Below are positions 11,886 to 22,907 of a stretch of 64,000 nt of DNA, in pieces. A program made the translations under genes and the position numbers. Below the pieces are notes generated by a model. It was not told where the DNA came from. It did not search any database and was given only the letters and a program-made list of their open reading frames with translations. The stretch covers positions 1,057,146-1,121,145 of the forward strand of contig JAVGVS010000019.1 in NCBI GenBank assembly GCA_032718565.1, written 5' to 3'. How positions within the stretch are numbered: position 1 is the first letter of the stretch; each line of letters begins with the position of its first letter. Source of the DNA: Distichodus sexfasciatus. Taxonomy: Eukaryota > Chordata > Actinopteri > Characiformes > Distichodontidae.

Positions 11886-12252
11886 ACCCCAACGCGCTGA
11901 CCCAGCACAGCCCGGATCACGCGCTGATTGGCGGAGTGGTGGCCGTGGTAGTCTTCATCACCCTGTGCTTCATCATCGTGCTGGGCCGCTACCTGGCCAG
12001 ACATAAAGGTAGGCCGACGCTCGTCCCCTCCCTCGGCCCTCACCTATAGTCTGGAGAGTGTGCTAAATGCTTGAAACATTGTCCACTTGCTGTTCCTTAT
12101 GTGTCTGTGACCTATGTGGGACTGTGTGGACAGGGACATACTTAACCAATGAGGCCAAAGGAGCAGAGGACGCCCCTGACGCAGACACTGCCATCATCAA
12201 TGCGGAGGGGAACCACGCACATGCAGAGGAAAAGAAAGAGTACTTCATTTAG
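11886..12252 (+). CDS. cadm2: Cell adhesion molecule 2, last two coding exons (3' partial)
   Basis: Two exons encode the C-terminus of a CADM/SynCAM protein, a homophilic and heterophilic immunoglobulin-type adhesion molecule of neuronal plasma membranes. Exon 11886-12008 follows a TCTAG acceptor. It encodes a short stalk (ALTQHSPDHALIGG) and a single transmembrane helix rich in V, I and L, ending LGRYLARHKG before a GTAGGC donor. Exon 12134-12252 follows GGACAG and encodes the cytoplasmic tail with the protein 4.1-binding GTYLTNEAKG stretch. It ends in KKEYFI, the class II PDZ ligand shared by the family. GTYLTNEAKGAEDAPDAD fits CADM2 better than CADM1, 3 or 4. The two exons join in phase (AAA-G/GG). 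The Ig-domain exons lie left of the window. Teleosts have cadm2a and cadm2b, and I cannot say which this is. Confidence 0.93.
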
Positions 12253-14130
12253 CACCTCTGTTTCTGTTTTTCTGTTCAGTACTCTCATGGCAACAATGCT
12301 AGCCAGGCCGGGGAGGGTGTTATTTAACTCGCTCTGTGCCGGTCCCGTGCGGTCCACTCGATCGGTGTCTCCCTCCTCAAACTCCTTCAAAAAGCAAGTC
12401 ACTTAAGTCTCTTGATCGGCCAATTTGACACAGTGTTTTATAAAGCCAATCCAAAAAGGAAAGCATAAAAAAATGACAAAACTAAAACAAAACATCAAAA
12501 AAAGAGTTGAGTTTGTAACTGTAACACCAGGTCCATTTAGGCTCAAAACCAAGTCTCCCTCCACCCCACCCCCACAACCCCCACCCTGCCGTCCCCCTTC
12601 CAAAAAATGAGTTTGTTTGAGTTGCCAAGTGCCAAAAATATACAGACATGTTGTATGTTCCTTGTTGTGCTTATTCATCTTTTTTTCCCAATGAATACTG
12701 CTTTCTTTATCCCCCTCACCGTGCCTGTTATATACCTTTTGCAGATATTACCAGGGAGCGGCAAGAAATGTGGTTCATCTCAAGTCGGAAAACCTTGGCT
12801 TTGCCAATAATTACGCTTTAAGAGAAGAATATGTGCGATGCATAATGTGAATATTTATTGTTTGTACATTCTTTGTTTCTTTTTTTTTTTATTATACATT
12901 GTGAAAGTGGGTGTTCTCTAAAGTGTACTCCATGACAAGAATGTTGTATAAAAGACAAAAGAAAGGACATGGATATTTATGTAATATATGGATACCAAAA
13001 AAAATTGAAAAGGAGAAAAACATGCTAATAATTTAAAGCACAACTGACCCAATGGACAAACATATTGTTATACTGATATTCATGTCTGTCTGTATATTCT
13101 TGCACTGTCCATATCGCCCCCCTGTTTTATTTCCAATAACAAAAAATAAGCATAAGCACAACATCATTGTTAAATGTCATCAGTTTAGACAGTCTCAGGA
13201 TTAAAGAGTATAACTGAATCTTTTTTATTATTATCATTTAATGAATGAAATAGCTTTGTCTGTACTACAGCATTAGACATGTTCTAACATGTGTAAGATC
13301 AACACTGATTTATTTACAAAACATTCATTTTACTGATTGCCCCCTGTTAATATTGCTGTACATTACTTTGCAACAGTGATTATTGGTGGAAAATATCGTT
13401 AAAATATGGGATTCCATATATGAACATTTGTATATTAGTCAATATAGGGCAGGCATTTCTGGACACAGATCAAGCATAGTCTCAGAATAAATTATGCTGG
13501 AAAATGGGATTATTTCAGAAAATCTGTTTTACTCTATAGACTAGACATAATCTGTGTCCAGAACAGCTCAGAATCAGCTCATAGTAATTTAAAGTGTTCC
13601 ATACTTTTATAATTGCACTCACATAAGTAAAACAGATTTTTTTCCTAGCATAAAGCATGTATATAGTATGAATAATTCAATATTCAGTCATTTGTTTAAC
13701 AAAAATCTTTACTGTTTTGTTTGTAAGTTATTCATGTTACATATTTGTTTATTTCTTTCTCTTCAACCCAGCTTAATACTTTTGGTAAAACTGATGGACA
13801 AAACCTATTATTGTTATTATTTTATTTTATTTCTAAGATTGTGCGAAAACAGGATGATTTTTCCATGAGATGGTCAGAAAAACAATCACCGTTATTGCCT
13901 TTGTGTTTCCGACAAAACATACAACACACTGAAGCACTGCTTGGGCAGTTTTATAAACATGTTTCCAATGTTCATATTTTATTCCACTCTTTGTAACATC
14001 AAACTGAATTTAGACATTTTGTAAGAATGTTTAATTTAATTTGCCTTCTTTTGTTATATATAAGAAAAATGTGTGAGGTTTGATTTTAAGGTATTAAATA
14101 TCCATTTTCCAAACTATGCCTCTGTAAGAA
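12253..14130 (+). other. cadm2: Probable cadm2 3' untranslated region
   Basis: This AT-rich, repeat-poor stretch follows the cadm2 stop codon. Several tracts (around 12740-12850, 13080-13130 and 13320-13400) are complex sequence with no repeat signature, as expected of a long brain-gene 3' UTR. No single polyadenylation signal is convincing: AATAAA-like hexamers occur near 13485, 14607 and 14708, so the end point is a guess. Open frames here are AT-rich and resemble no protein I know. Confidence 0.5.
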
Positions 14131-14879
14131 AAAAAGAAAAAGAAACGGGAGAGTAAAATATGCACAACACGTATCTTTCCTCTTTTTTCTTTGTGCAAAT
14201 ATTATTGTCCACTGTTACGTTTCAATATTCCAGTAGTTTTGCACTTGCAAATTTCATTTGATGCATTCAGCACAACCACACTATCGGTTTGTATCCAAAT
14301 GCCAGAGCAGCTATTAAAAAGGTCCTTCAAAGTACTGCAAGAACACCACATCACTATTTTTACTCCCCCATTTCAGAACAAACTGGCTTATCACTGCCAT
14401 CTAGTGATGCAGCATCTTGTGGGTCAACATACAACATGCAAGATATGCTTTTTTGTTTTCCATTGCTCTGAGATAATCATATACAAATGTAAAATGTGTA
14501 ACAATTATTGTTTTTACAATATAAGACTAACCCCTGGTTTACATTAAATGCTTTTTAAAATACCCTTTCATTTCCATAGCTATACATTACACTACACTAA
14601 TCCTAACCCTAAAATAAACCACTTTCTTTAGGTATGTACTGCAGGTTTATTATTATTATTATAATCATTATTATTATTATTATAGCTTTACATGTCTCAT
14701 GTCTAGGAATAAACTGAGTACACTGTTTAATGTGATCATTAGTCACTGTAGCAATCTTCAAAACCAGAACAATACAAAGAAGACATGTGCATAAACCTCA
14801 TTGGCTTCTATTATTTTCATAAAACCTTTACAATACATTTGTGGCAGAAATGAGAGTTTGTTTTGCAACGAGCCAATTC

Positions 14880-15085
14880 CCTAAAGCCTATGGGTTTGCA
14901 ATGTTAGGTGCTGTACAGACACTCGCCTTTGGACCAAGAGGTTGTGGGTTTGAAATCGACCTCTCGCGTTACCAACGCTGGGTCCCTGAGCAAGACCCTT
15001 AACCCTAAGTTGCTCTCAGGGGAACTGTCCCTGAAATTAGGAAATGTAACTCGCTCTGGATAAGAGCTGCTGTAAATGTAAAGGA
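14880..15085 (+). repeat. tRNA-derived SINE
   Basis: A degraded pol III promoter (GGACCAAGAGGTTGTGGGTTTGAAATC, box B-like GGTTTGAAATC) is followed by a body with CTGAGCAAGACCCTTAACCC. The 3' tail CTCTGGATAAGAGCTGCTGTAAATGTAAA is the conserved tail of a widespread fish SINE class. Confidence 0.7.
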
Positions 15086-15946
15086 TGGAGTAGCTAGACA
15101 GTCAGTCACTCCTAACATACAGAAAATGGATATGGCATAGCACTAGGTGTTACAGTGGCTTATCATCATGTTTGGCTCAAGGGGGATAATCATTAACAAT
15201 ACACAAAAATGTATTATCATGTATTAATGCTATAATCACTTTCTCAGGGTTTAGGGACCTTTTCCAAAGTCAAAACCAAAAACTTTTATGTGACATTTTC
15301 AATACTCATGACCTACTACATTCAGGTGGAAAGTTACTGGGTATACACTCAAAGTAATTATCTTGTCCATACTACATGAGGCAAATATTTTGCCAAAAGA
15401 AATTGGTCACTTGAGTTGATGTAATAAGTGTCATTTATGTCATCGAGTTGAAAAGGCTAATTTCCGCTAAACCAGATTAATTTTATCCAGCCCACTAATT
15501 CGGTGACGTTAGCAACTTGTGCTAGCAAAAATAGTGTTTGCTACAGCGAAATTATGTTGTGCAGCGACCAACTGAATGAAATTTTTACTTTTACTATGAG
15601 TTTTATGAAAAGTCCCCTAACGTTCTACCGCTGTAAAGGTGTATTATACCGCTACGCCGTACACTATCAGTATTATAGTGTTAATTTAACACAGTTGTAG
15701 TCCAAACAAACTTAACTTGCAGTGTGAGCCTAATTGAAAACATACTACTGCTGCTGCTGCTGCTTACCTCTTACGTGGCTCGAAAGCGCAGACTCTCTCA
15801 TGATGGAAAGTCCTTTGATATTTTACTAGTGGCTACTAGTTTGGTTTTGGTTGTCGTCGGGTTTTGTAGGAATGTTGCTGTTTTTACCATTGGTTGTTCC
15901 TCGCAGCGACGCACAGTCAAGAAAGACGTGCGAATCTCACTGTAGC

Positions 15947-16041
15947 CTATGGAAGGCCATTTGGGACTTAACGTCTACGTCAAAATTTGACGTTAACACG
16001 GACGTCTGAGTAGACGTTAAGTCCCAAATGGCCTTCCATAG
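15947..16041. repeat. Perfect 32-bp inverted repeat (hairpin)
   Basis: Arm 15947-15978 begins CTATGGAAGGCCATTTGG. Arm 16010-16041 ends CCAAATGGCCTTCCATAG and is its exact reverse complement over 32 bp, separated by 31 bp. The spacer itself repeats GACGT-type motifs. Perfect arms imply a young insertion, or conversion between the arms. Confidence 0.9.
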
Positions 16042-16599
16042 TAACCGCTGGAACCCCGCGTGGACTTAACTTAACGTTAACTTTACGTTGGTCATCACGA
16101 TCTCACCGACATTGTTGGTTAAATTACTTCCAAAATGTAATACTTTATAGAGTACTAGATGTTGTTTCAAGGTAACTCATGACATTACAATATTACTGTC
16201 TCGATATTGTAATGTGTTACACAACTCATGCATTACTTTCACCAAAATAACTGCAGTAGTAGAACATGGCATTCTAAAATGTTAGAATGTACTTAACTGC
16301 AGCTCACCCTATACATAGCGACATACAAAAGTACTTTTTAGTCCACGACTGTTCTTCAATTTGTAAAGCTAGACTTAAATCAACTACTGCCAGCTAAATT
16401 ACACGTTTTAACAAATCCTGTTCGAGAAAAACAGAAGTTAGTGCACAGACAACAAACGTACATACTGGTTTTTCATACTAGGTTTTTTCAGTCTGTAGCT
16501 CTTTTTCTTGGCGAATTTTTAATCTTGTGCCAAAGGTTTCGCGGTGTTGGTGATTTTTCTATGTAAAAACAAAACAGCACTACGTTTCGGGTTAAACAT

Positions 16600-16790
16600 T
16601 TGTTGTAACGCGCGTTACTGAAATATGTAACGAGTACAATATTACTGAAAATATATATTATCAATGCCTTAGATTACTGCGTTGTTATAGCAACAAAAAA
16701 ACGAAGAAGAAGAAGAAGAAGAAGAAGTAATACATTGCTGTAATTACGTTACTTTTGTAACGAATTACTCCCAACACCGCGCACTGATAT
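16600..16790. mobile_element. End of an unclassified DNA transposon
   Basis: GTAACGCGCGTTACTG at 16606 and the terminal block 16738-16785 (inverse GTGTTGGGAGTAATTCGTTAC) are typical of a common fish element whose end begins CAGTGTTGGGAGTAACG. A (GAA)n tract lies at 16703-16728. The other end may lie near 15480, but I could not confirm it. Confidence 0.45.
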
Positions 16791-18409
16791 ATTTATTTAT
16801 CCAAAAAACCACCTTTTCAGTCACATAGCCAAAGTTTTGTGAAAAAGATCATCAAACAGTTTCAAGTGCAGAGCACTTTTTCCCCAAAATACAAACACTT
16901 CTCAAACGTTGAAGACACTCCATTAAAATTCGAGCAATTTCAAAGATTTCAGTTATCCACAGCGAAAATACAGACTTTGCTGACTATTTCCTTCTTTCGT
17001 GTTTGTTCTTCAACAAAGTTACAACGGAATATGCCCTTGTGAGTTCTGTTCAATTTTGTTGGGTGCCGACGCGAGATTAAAGCAATCACTGCAAGTCCTC
17101 TCCAAAGCGTAAGGTATCCAGGGAAATATTTGTTTAAAAAAAATTGTAAGACAAGATAAAAATAAAAGTCACACTCCCGAACCTCTGATTGTACTATGTG
17201 TCATTGGGAGCGGGCAGATTAGGGAATAAAATAATAATCTCAATAAAACAAAGTGAAAGAGGGACTCTTATCTAAACTGGTATTCGCAATTTCTCACTCT
17301 ATTATGTCAATTTAATTAAAACCTAATGTAATGGAGATAGACCTCCATGAATATTAGAGAGCTGTACGCTCATCATGCGTGGAGTGCAGTATCGCTCTTC
17401 TTTACTAGCCTACTCATGGCTTAGTGTTTAGCATGTTAGCACAGCTGTTAGACTTTTTCCAATCACACAGCTCATTAAAGACTTTTGACCAGAGTGATAA
17501 ATAACTAATCTAAAAAAAGAGTTTATTATGCATGGCTGAGGCAAATGGATGAGATCACCTTGACAGGCCAACAGAAGAAAGAGCCAGGAATCCCACAAGT
17601 GCCGACAGCCCACACAGCAATTACAAATTTAAAGATAAGTGATTGAGTTTTTAATAGTGTTTTGAACCCAGTTTAAACTTCATTGGGAACAATCAAGTGA
17701 CGTTGATGAGAAAGCAATTAAATCGAATCGGCAGCACGATGGGAATATGCTGAGTAGTTGTTTAATAAATTTAAGTTCTTTATTATTATGATAAAATAGA
17801 TCAAAGCTGATACATTTGTCTGTTGAAGTTTGGCCTACTTACGTATGACAAACCATTTAAGAGATGTGCTCTATACAAATTAAACATTAAAGAAAAGTTT
17901 TATTGCTCTTTTGAAGATCAGAAACATAGACAAATTTAAAATAGAGAATCGCTCTCATTGAGTATTTAGTGTGTTTTGACTGTTTCGACCTTTTTCAAGA
18001 AAAGCGCTGATACTGTGATACCAACGCAGATGCAAAAGTCTTATGATGGCCGTCAAACATTTGCTATGTTGTTAAATACTTGAAGTTCAATACTTAAAGG
18101 CAAAAAGCAGACAAACAAGAGGCAGGCAACGTTTGGAATATGTGACTAATTGTAAAGCAGAACCTATTTTTTCTCTTTACAGTTTCCATATGAAATATAA
18201 GCATACACGTCAACAAATTAAATGCCTGTAAATGTTGAAATGAAGAAAAATGTGCAAATAAACAACGTAATTCAAATGTCTTAACTTTCTGCACACAACT
18301 TTTAAAACTGGTATCTGTAGTCAAAGTCTAATTTAAAAAACCATTAAATCTATACATGCACATAATGTTCACACCAGTTTTTAAGAAACACACTGACATC
18401 CCAACCAGC

Positions 18410-18750
18410 AAAATGCTATTTCAAGGAGGCATCCCAAAGCGCCCCTTCCCTGATCAGCACAGGATTCAAAAATGTTTTCAACATAAATATGATTTGAACA
18501 TCACTTCGTAATATTTCATAACTTCCACACTTAGCTGTTGGCCTGTGTGATCGGAGGATCGCTGTTTCAAATCCCAGACCGGTACTACAGGTACTACTGA
18601 GATACTCAGAAGCCAAGTACTGCTCCCCAGCACTGCCAGAGCTGCCCACTGCTCCTTCACAGATGGGTCAAATGCTGAGGTGACATTTCATTGTGGTGGA
18701 CTGTGTACTGGGATGTGTGTTGTGGTGTGTTCACAATGACAAATTATCAC
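18410..18750 (+). repeat. tRNA-derived SINE, about 330 bp
   Basis: The segment contains GGATCGCTGTTTCAAATCCCAGACC (box B-like), then CTGCCCACTGCTCCTTCACAGATGGGTCAAATGC. It ends GTGGTGTGTTCACAATGACAAATTATCACTC. The same 3' end recurs at 22080-22120 (GTGGTGTGATCACAATGACAAATAATCACTC), so it belongs to a dispersed family. Confidence 0.65.
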
Positions 18751-21700
18751 TCAAAAGAAACCTACCAAGAGTTTAGGCAACATTTCATTAAAAAGATATT
18801 TTTGTATAACATTCAATACATTTTCCATATAACGGGTATTTTTGTGACCGTTACTATGAAGAAAATGTTAAGCAGTCAAAATATTCAGAGGTGAGAGTCT
18901 CTATGATTGATTTTTTCAGACTTAAAATTTATTTGTCAAAATGAGTTTACAAGCCATTCCAAACGACTCACTCATAAGCACAATCATACATGGCAGTTAT
19001 TTCAGAGCATGTAACAGAGACATATGCAAGTATGAATACATACAGAAATAATTACAACCTTCAGTAAACAAATGCTATGATTTTAGCACCAAGAATGTTG
19101 TGCTACATTTTAATGAATTTGCATATGCATGATCTAGTATTGCAGTCAAATGAATCATGATAAATTAGCATAACCCATGGTACTGCAATTTCAATACCTT
19201 TAAACAAAGTGCATAAGATGAATGTGCCAGAAACATTAGGACTGCCAATTTTGTCAAGCTGACCCTTACATAACTAAGAATCCTTACCTCTCTTTTTGGC
19301 TCACGCACGTCTTGCAAAAGAACAAACAAGCATAATGAAAACACAGTTGGTTAAAGCACACTAAAAAGTCCATGTGAAAAGTGTAGTAGCATATAGTGCA
19401 AATTTAGTTATATACAATATTCATAAACATTATGAAGTGTTGTGAAACAGAGACTTACAAAGCTGAAATGTTTTACTCCTGAGAAAGAATGACAGGGCAG
19501 ACAGTGCAGGGTGGGCAGTAATATCTTCATTTTATAACTGCACGAACGAGTTCTTATTTTCAGTTGCTTTCATATTTTGATTCTCTCCACTGAAATGCCA
19601 ATACAGTCTTCCAGGCAAGAAGGGACCAGGGGAGGAGGTAATGAGGAGTCATGGGACATGGCCGCATGCATGATAAGTTTGGGGAAGATCAGAACACGAG
19701 TTACAGCTACGCAGGACATACCTAACCTTGGTTGCCCTTGTAGAGAATTATCTGTTTAATTATGGCTGTCTGGCCTTGTAACTGTAACATGAAGAACATT
19801 TTTAGGGGTGTGAATCTGTTTGAAGCAGATGGCTGAGGGAGGCATTTATGCCAAGTTTGGTGAACATGAGTTTGTAAGTTTGGGCCATTTTGGAACGATC
19901 ACCTAAAGGTAACAATGCCCTCTAGTGTTGAAACAAGTATGCCGACTCACGAAAAAATACTTCCTTCATGGACAAAATTAATGAGATGCTTTTTAATGCC
20001 ACAACACTGCCAACTAGCCATTGTCTCTCAGAATTAGTGCGCTCAAGTTGCAGTTTACTATAATCTCAAGATTTTCATTCATTGTAGGCTAGTTTCTTGG
20101 ATATGGATTAAGTCTAGTCTTGGACTAAATTGCAGCACCAATGGATTTTTTTCCACTGAAACTAGTCTAGGCTGAATCAAATATTTCAATGGCCGTGAGG
20201 GTTAATCTGTGGTCAGGACTGATATTGAGAATTTTCCCTTTTGGGATAAAGGTATACATTAAATCAAAATGGCCAGAAATAAAGGCAGAACAGCAAACAG
20301 GCAGACACTTCAAAACAAAATATGACAGAATTCTCATCTTAAGAGTTAAGGACTGTGTTGTGCCACTACTAAGTAATTATTTTTCATAGAGTTATAATGG
20401 TCCACCAATGTATAAGTCTGTGTAAGGATTTTGTGCTTTAAATCCTTAAATGACCTGAACAAAAGAGTACATCACAACACAGAATTTTAAGGATTAACAA
20501 GGTAAATTTGGGCTAAAAGTATCATAACGGCAGTATAATTACTGTAACGACTTAACCTTCTTAAAAGCAGGTTAATTAGACAACATGAACATTGTACTGG
20601 ACCACAAAATGCAGCCTGTGCTCTTCGTATTAACATATCTTTTGTTTATAAATAATTTACACACACGTTTTAAGTGTGATAAAGTTGGGTGACGAGAAAC
20701 TGGGAACACTCCCATGTAGGCATGTCTGAATACTTCTGCAACAAAAATGGACACTTAGCATGGAGACATTAAAATATGGTCAACACCCATTTCATTCAAA
20801 AAGAATATGGCCTGAGAGAAAATCGGATGACCTATGTTGTCTCAGCTCAAGATTTTTTCATTACGATATTTTTGGGTGACACTCTCTGGGATGGTAAAGA
20901 TCGAAGACAAGAGTCATGGGGTCATACTGAATGACAGTTCATCAAATTGAATATCATAATAAAATAAACATCTCCCGCAATATAGAGAGCCATGATAAAA
21001 GGTCGAACCAAATGCCATGTTATAGTGTCTAATACTGGAAAAGGTAATATAGGCACATGCCTATTTCAATGCATGAATATCCCTTTTAATTATACTGAAG
21101 GCTTGTGCCAACAAATTTAGTAAGTGCCTCTGAACCATGAATCTTAACAGCTAAAGACTGAGGTAATTTAGCTAATTGGCATCACCCTTTGACTGTATAT
21201 ATTTGCTGGATGTAATGGCACCGGCTGAATTTTAAGCCCTCAAGCAACCAGCTGCAGTCTAATTCTATGCTCGCAAAGAACAGGCCAAAAGGCAATTTTA
21301 AACTGCATGTCCATTTTCTTTCATCTTTTCTAGCACTCCTCCATATTCCCTTCTTGTCAACATTTATAGATTTTGTAAAGCATTGTCTTATTTGGTAATA
21401 TAAGACAGCACACTAAAACATCATTTTCAACAAAAAGAAGGTAATTAGTTTTCAACATATATCACACGAAAAGGGATCCACCCTGTGCCAGTAAACGATT
21501 GATATAGTAGCTTTTCAGATATACAGACAGCAAGATTCACCTCCATGACAATGATTTTACTAGAAATGTTAGGTTTAGTGAATTTAATTGTAGGTGTCAT
21601 GCTTATTTTGAGTTAGATATCTGTGTGGCAGCTCTAGGATTTTTTCTCGTACTTTATCCACATAGAACTAAACTAGGATTAATGGGATTAAGAGGATTTT

Positions 21701-21984
21701 AAAAAAAAAAGAAATTCTGAACCTTATGAAATTTTGGTGGATGATGTTCAGCATGTCCATAAGTACAACAGATACATATTTACAACATTCATTATCAGAA
21801 TTCCACCAAGCAAACTGCTAACTAGCCTGCTGTTAGCCAAGGTCACCAGGTCGGGGATTAAAGTCATATTTACAATGCTGGATATAATTCTAACACCAGT
21901 ATAAATGGGACTCTTTTGTTAGTCTCATTCTACCCAGAGCCATGTAGAGATAGGATTGCATCAACAGAAGTTCCAAATGCTTTA

Positions 21985-22135
21985 TGGTCATGTGGTTCTC
22001 GTAGGTTTGAAATAGTAGCAGGGGTAGTGTTAACGGTTAGGGAGTTGGCCAAGGTCAGACTTTGTTTTGCTGCACTGTATGTCGTGGTGTGGTGTGATCA
22101 CAATGACAAATAATCACTCACTTTACTTCACCTTA
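21985..22135 (+). repeat. SINE fragment, same family as 18410-18750
   Basis: It keeps GGTTTGAAATAGTAGCAG, TAACGGTTAGGGAGTTGGCC and the shared 3' end TCACAATGACAAATAATCACTC. Confidence 0.55.
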
Positions 22136-22907
22136 AATGCAGCAAATACACAGACAGAATTTTGATTCTGGGTAATTAATAGTCAATAAACATTTTGCAT
22201 TACCTGCTTATTTGGCCAGTTTATGGATTAGCTGGGTTAAAGAGCGTGCTGTTGGTGTCAATTGATTTTTAAATAGTTTTTAAACTTGCATGGCACTCTA
22301 GAGAACGTCATAATAATTATTAATACAGTTATTGAGACGAATGGTTCGTGACTTTTTTTGCTAATATCTCTTTAAATTCATGGTTTACTGAGGTTTGAAT
22401 TTATATTAATGACTTCGCTGTGATCCTTACGACATTCAGATAAGACAGAACAATATGCACAGGTGACTATTAATGATCGTAATATGTTAATTAAAGACAC
22501 TGAATGAAATTGGCTTTGTAATTAGTTACGAGTTGCTACCTTGAGCCAGTATATTGTCTTCCTACTATGTCGATGCTCCTCACTTGCTAATATGTTGTCT
22601 GTTCACGTTCCATAAAACTAATCTAGGCCACTAACATGGTGCTTTATGTGCTTATAGTGTACAATCTGATTCTTTAAATGTCTCCTTTGAAAGTGCATCA
22701 TAAAGGGTCTAATCTGCTGCAAAAGTACTGCACTGACAGTTTTTAATGCTTCCAGAAACTACTGAGTGGTTCCATGATCCATCATTGCTGTTGTACAAAA
22801 ACAGACAATTGGAGTGAACATAGCTGATGTGACTCTGTCTCTACATAGCTCTGTTTCTAGCATCATCCCATTCACTAGACGTCCGTGCTAATTCCTGCCC
22901 TTTTTAA

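Larger units (their letters stand above)
14131..22907. other. Intergenic region between cadm2 and bach1
   Basis: The two genes converge here. Besides the listed SINEs, inverted repeat and transposon end, the sequence is AT-rich with no supported exon or RNA gene. Blocks 17190-17720 and 22200-22560 are complex and free of repeats, with many TAAT/ATTA cores, so they are possible conserved non-coding elements. In 15090-15470, 16800-17190, 17720-18400 and 18740-21900 I see nothing I can name. Confidence 0.55.

Noticed and set aside
12142..12406. Frames overlapping the cadm2 last exon on both strands
   Set aside because: They are shadows of the KKEYFI-ending exon and its 3' UTR.
14191..14547. 118-codon plus-strand frame downstream of cadm2
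   Set aside because: AT-rich sequence with no domain; probably 3' UTR or spacer.
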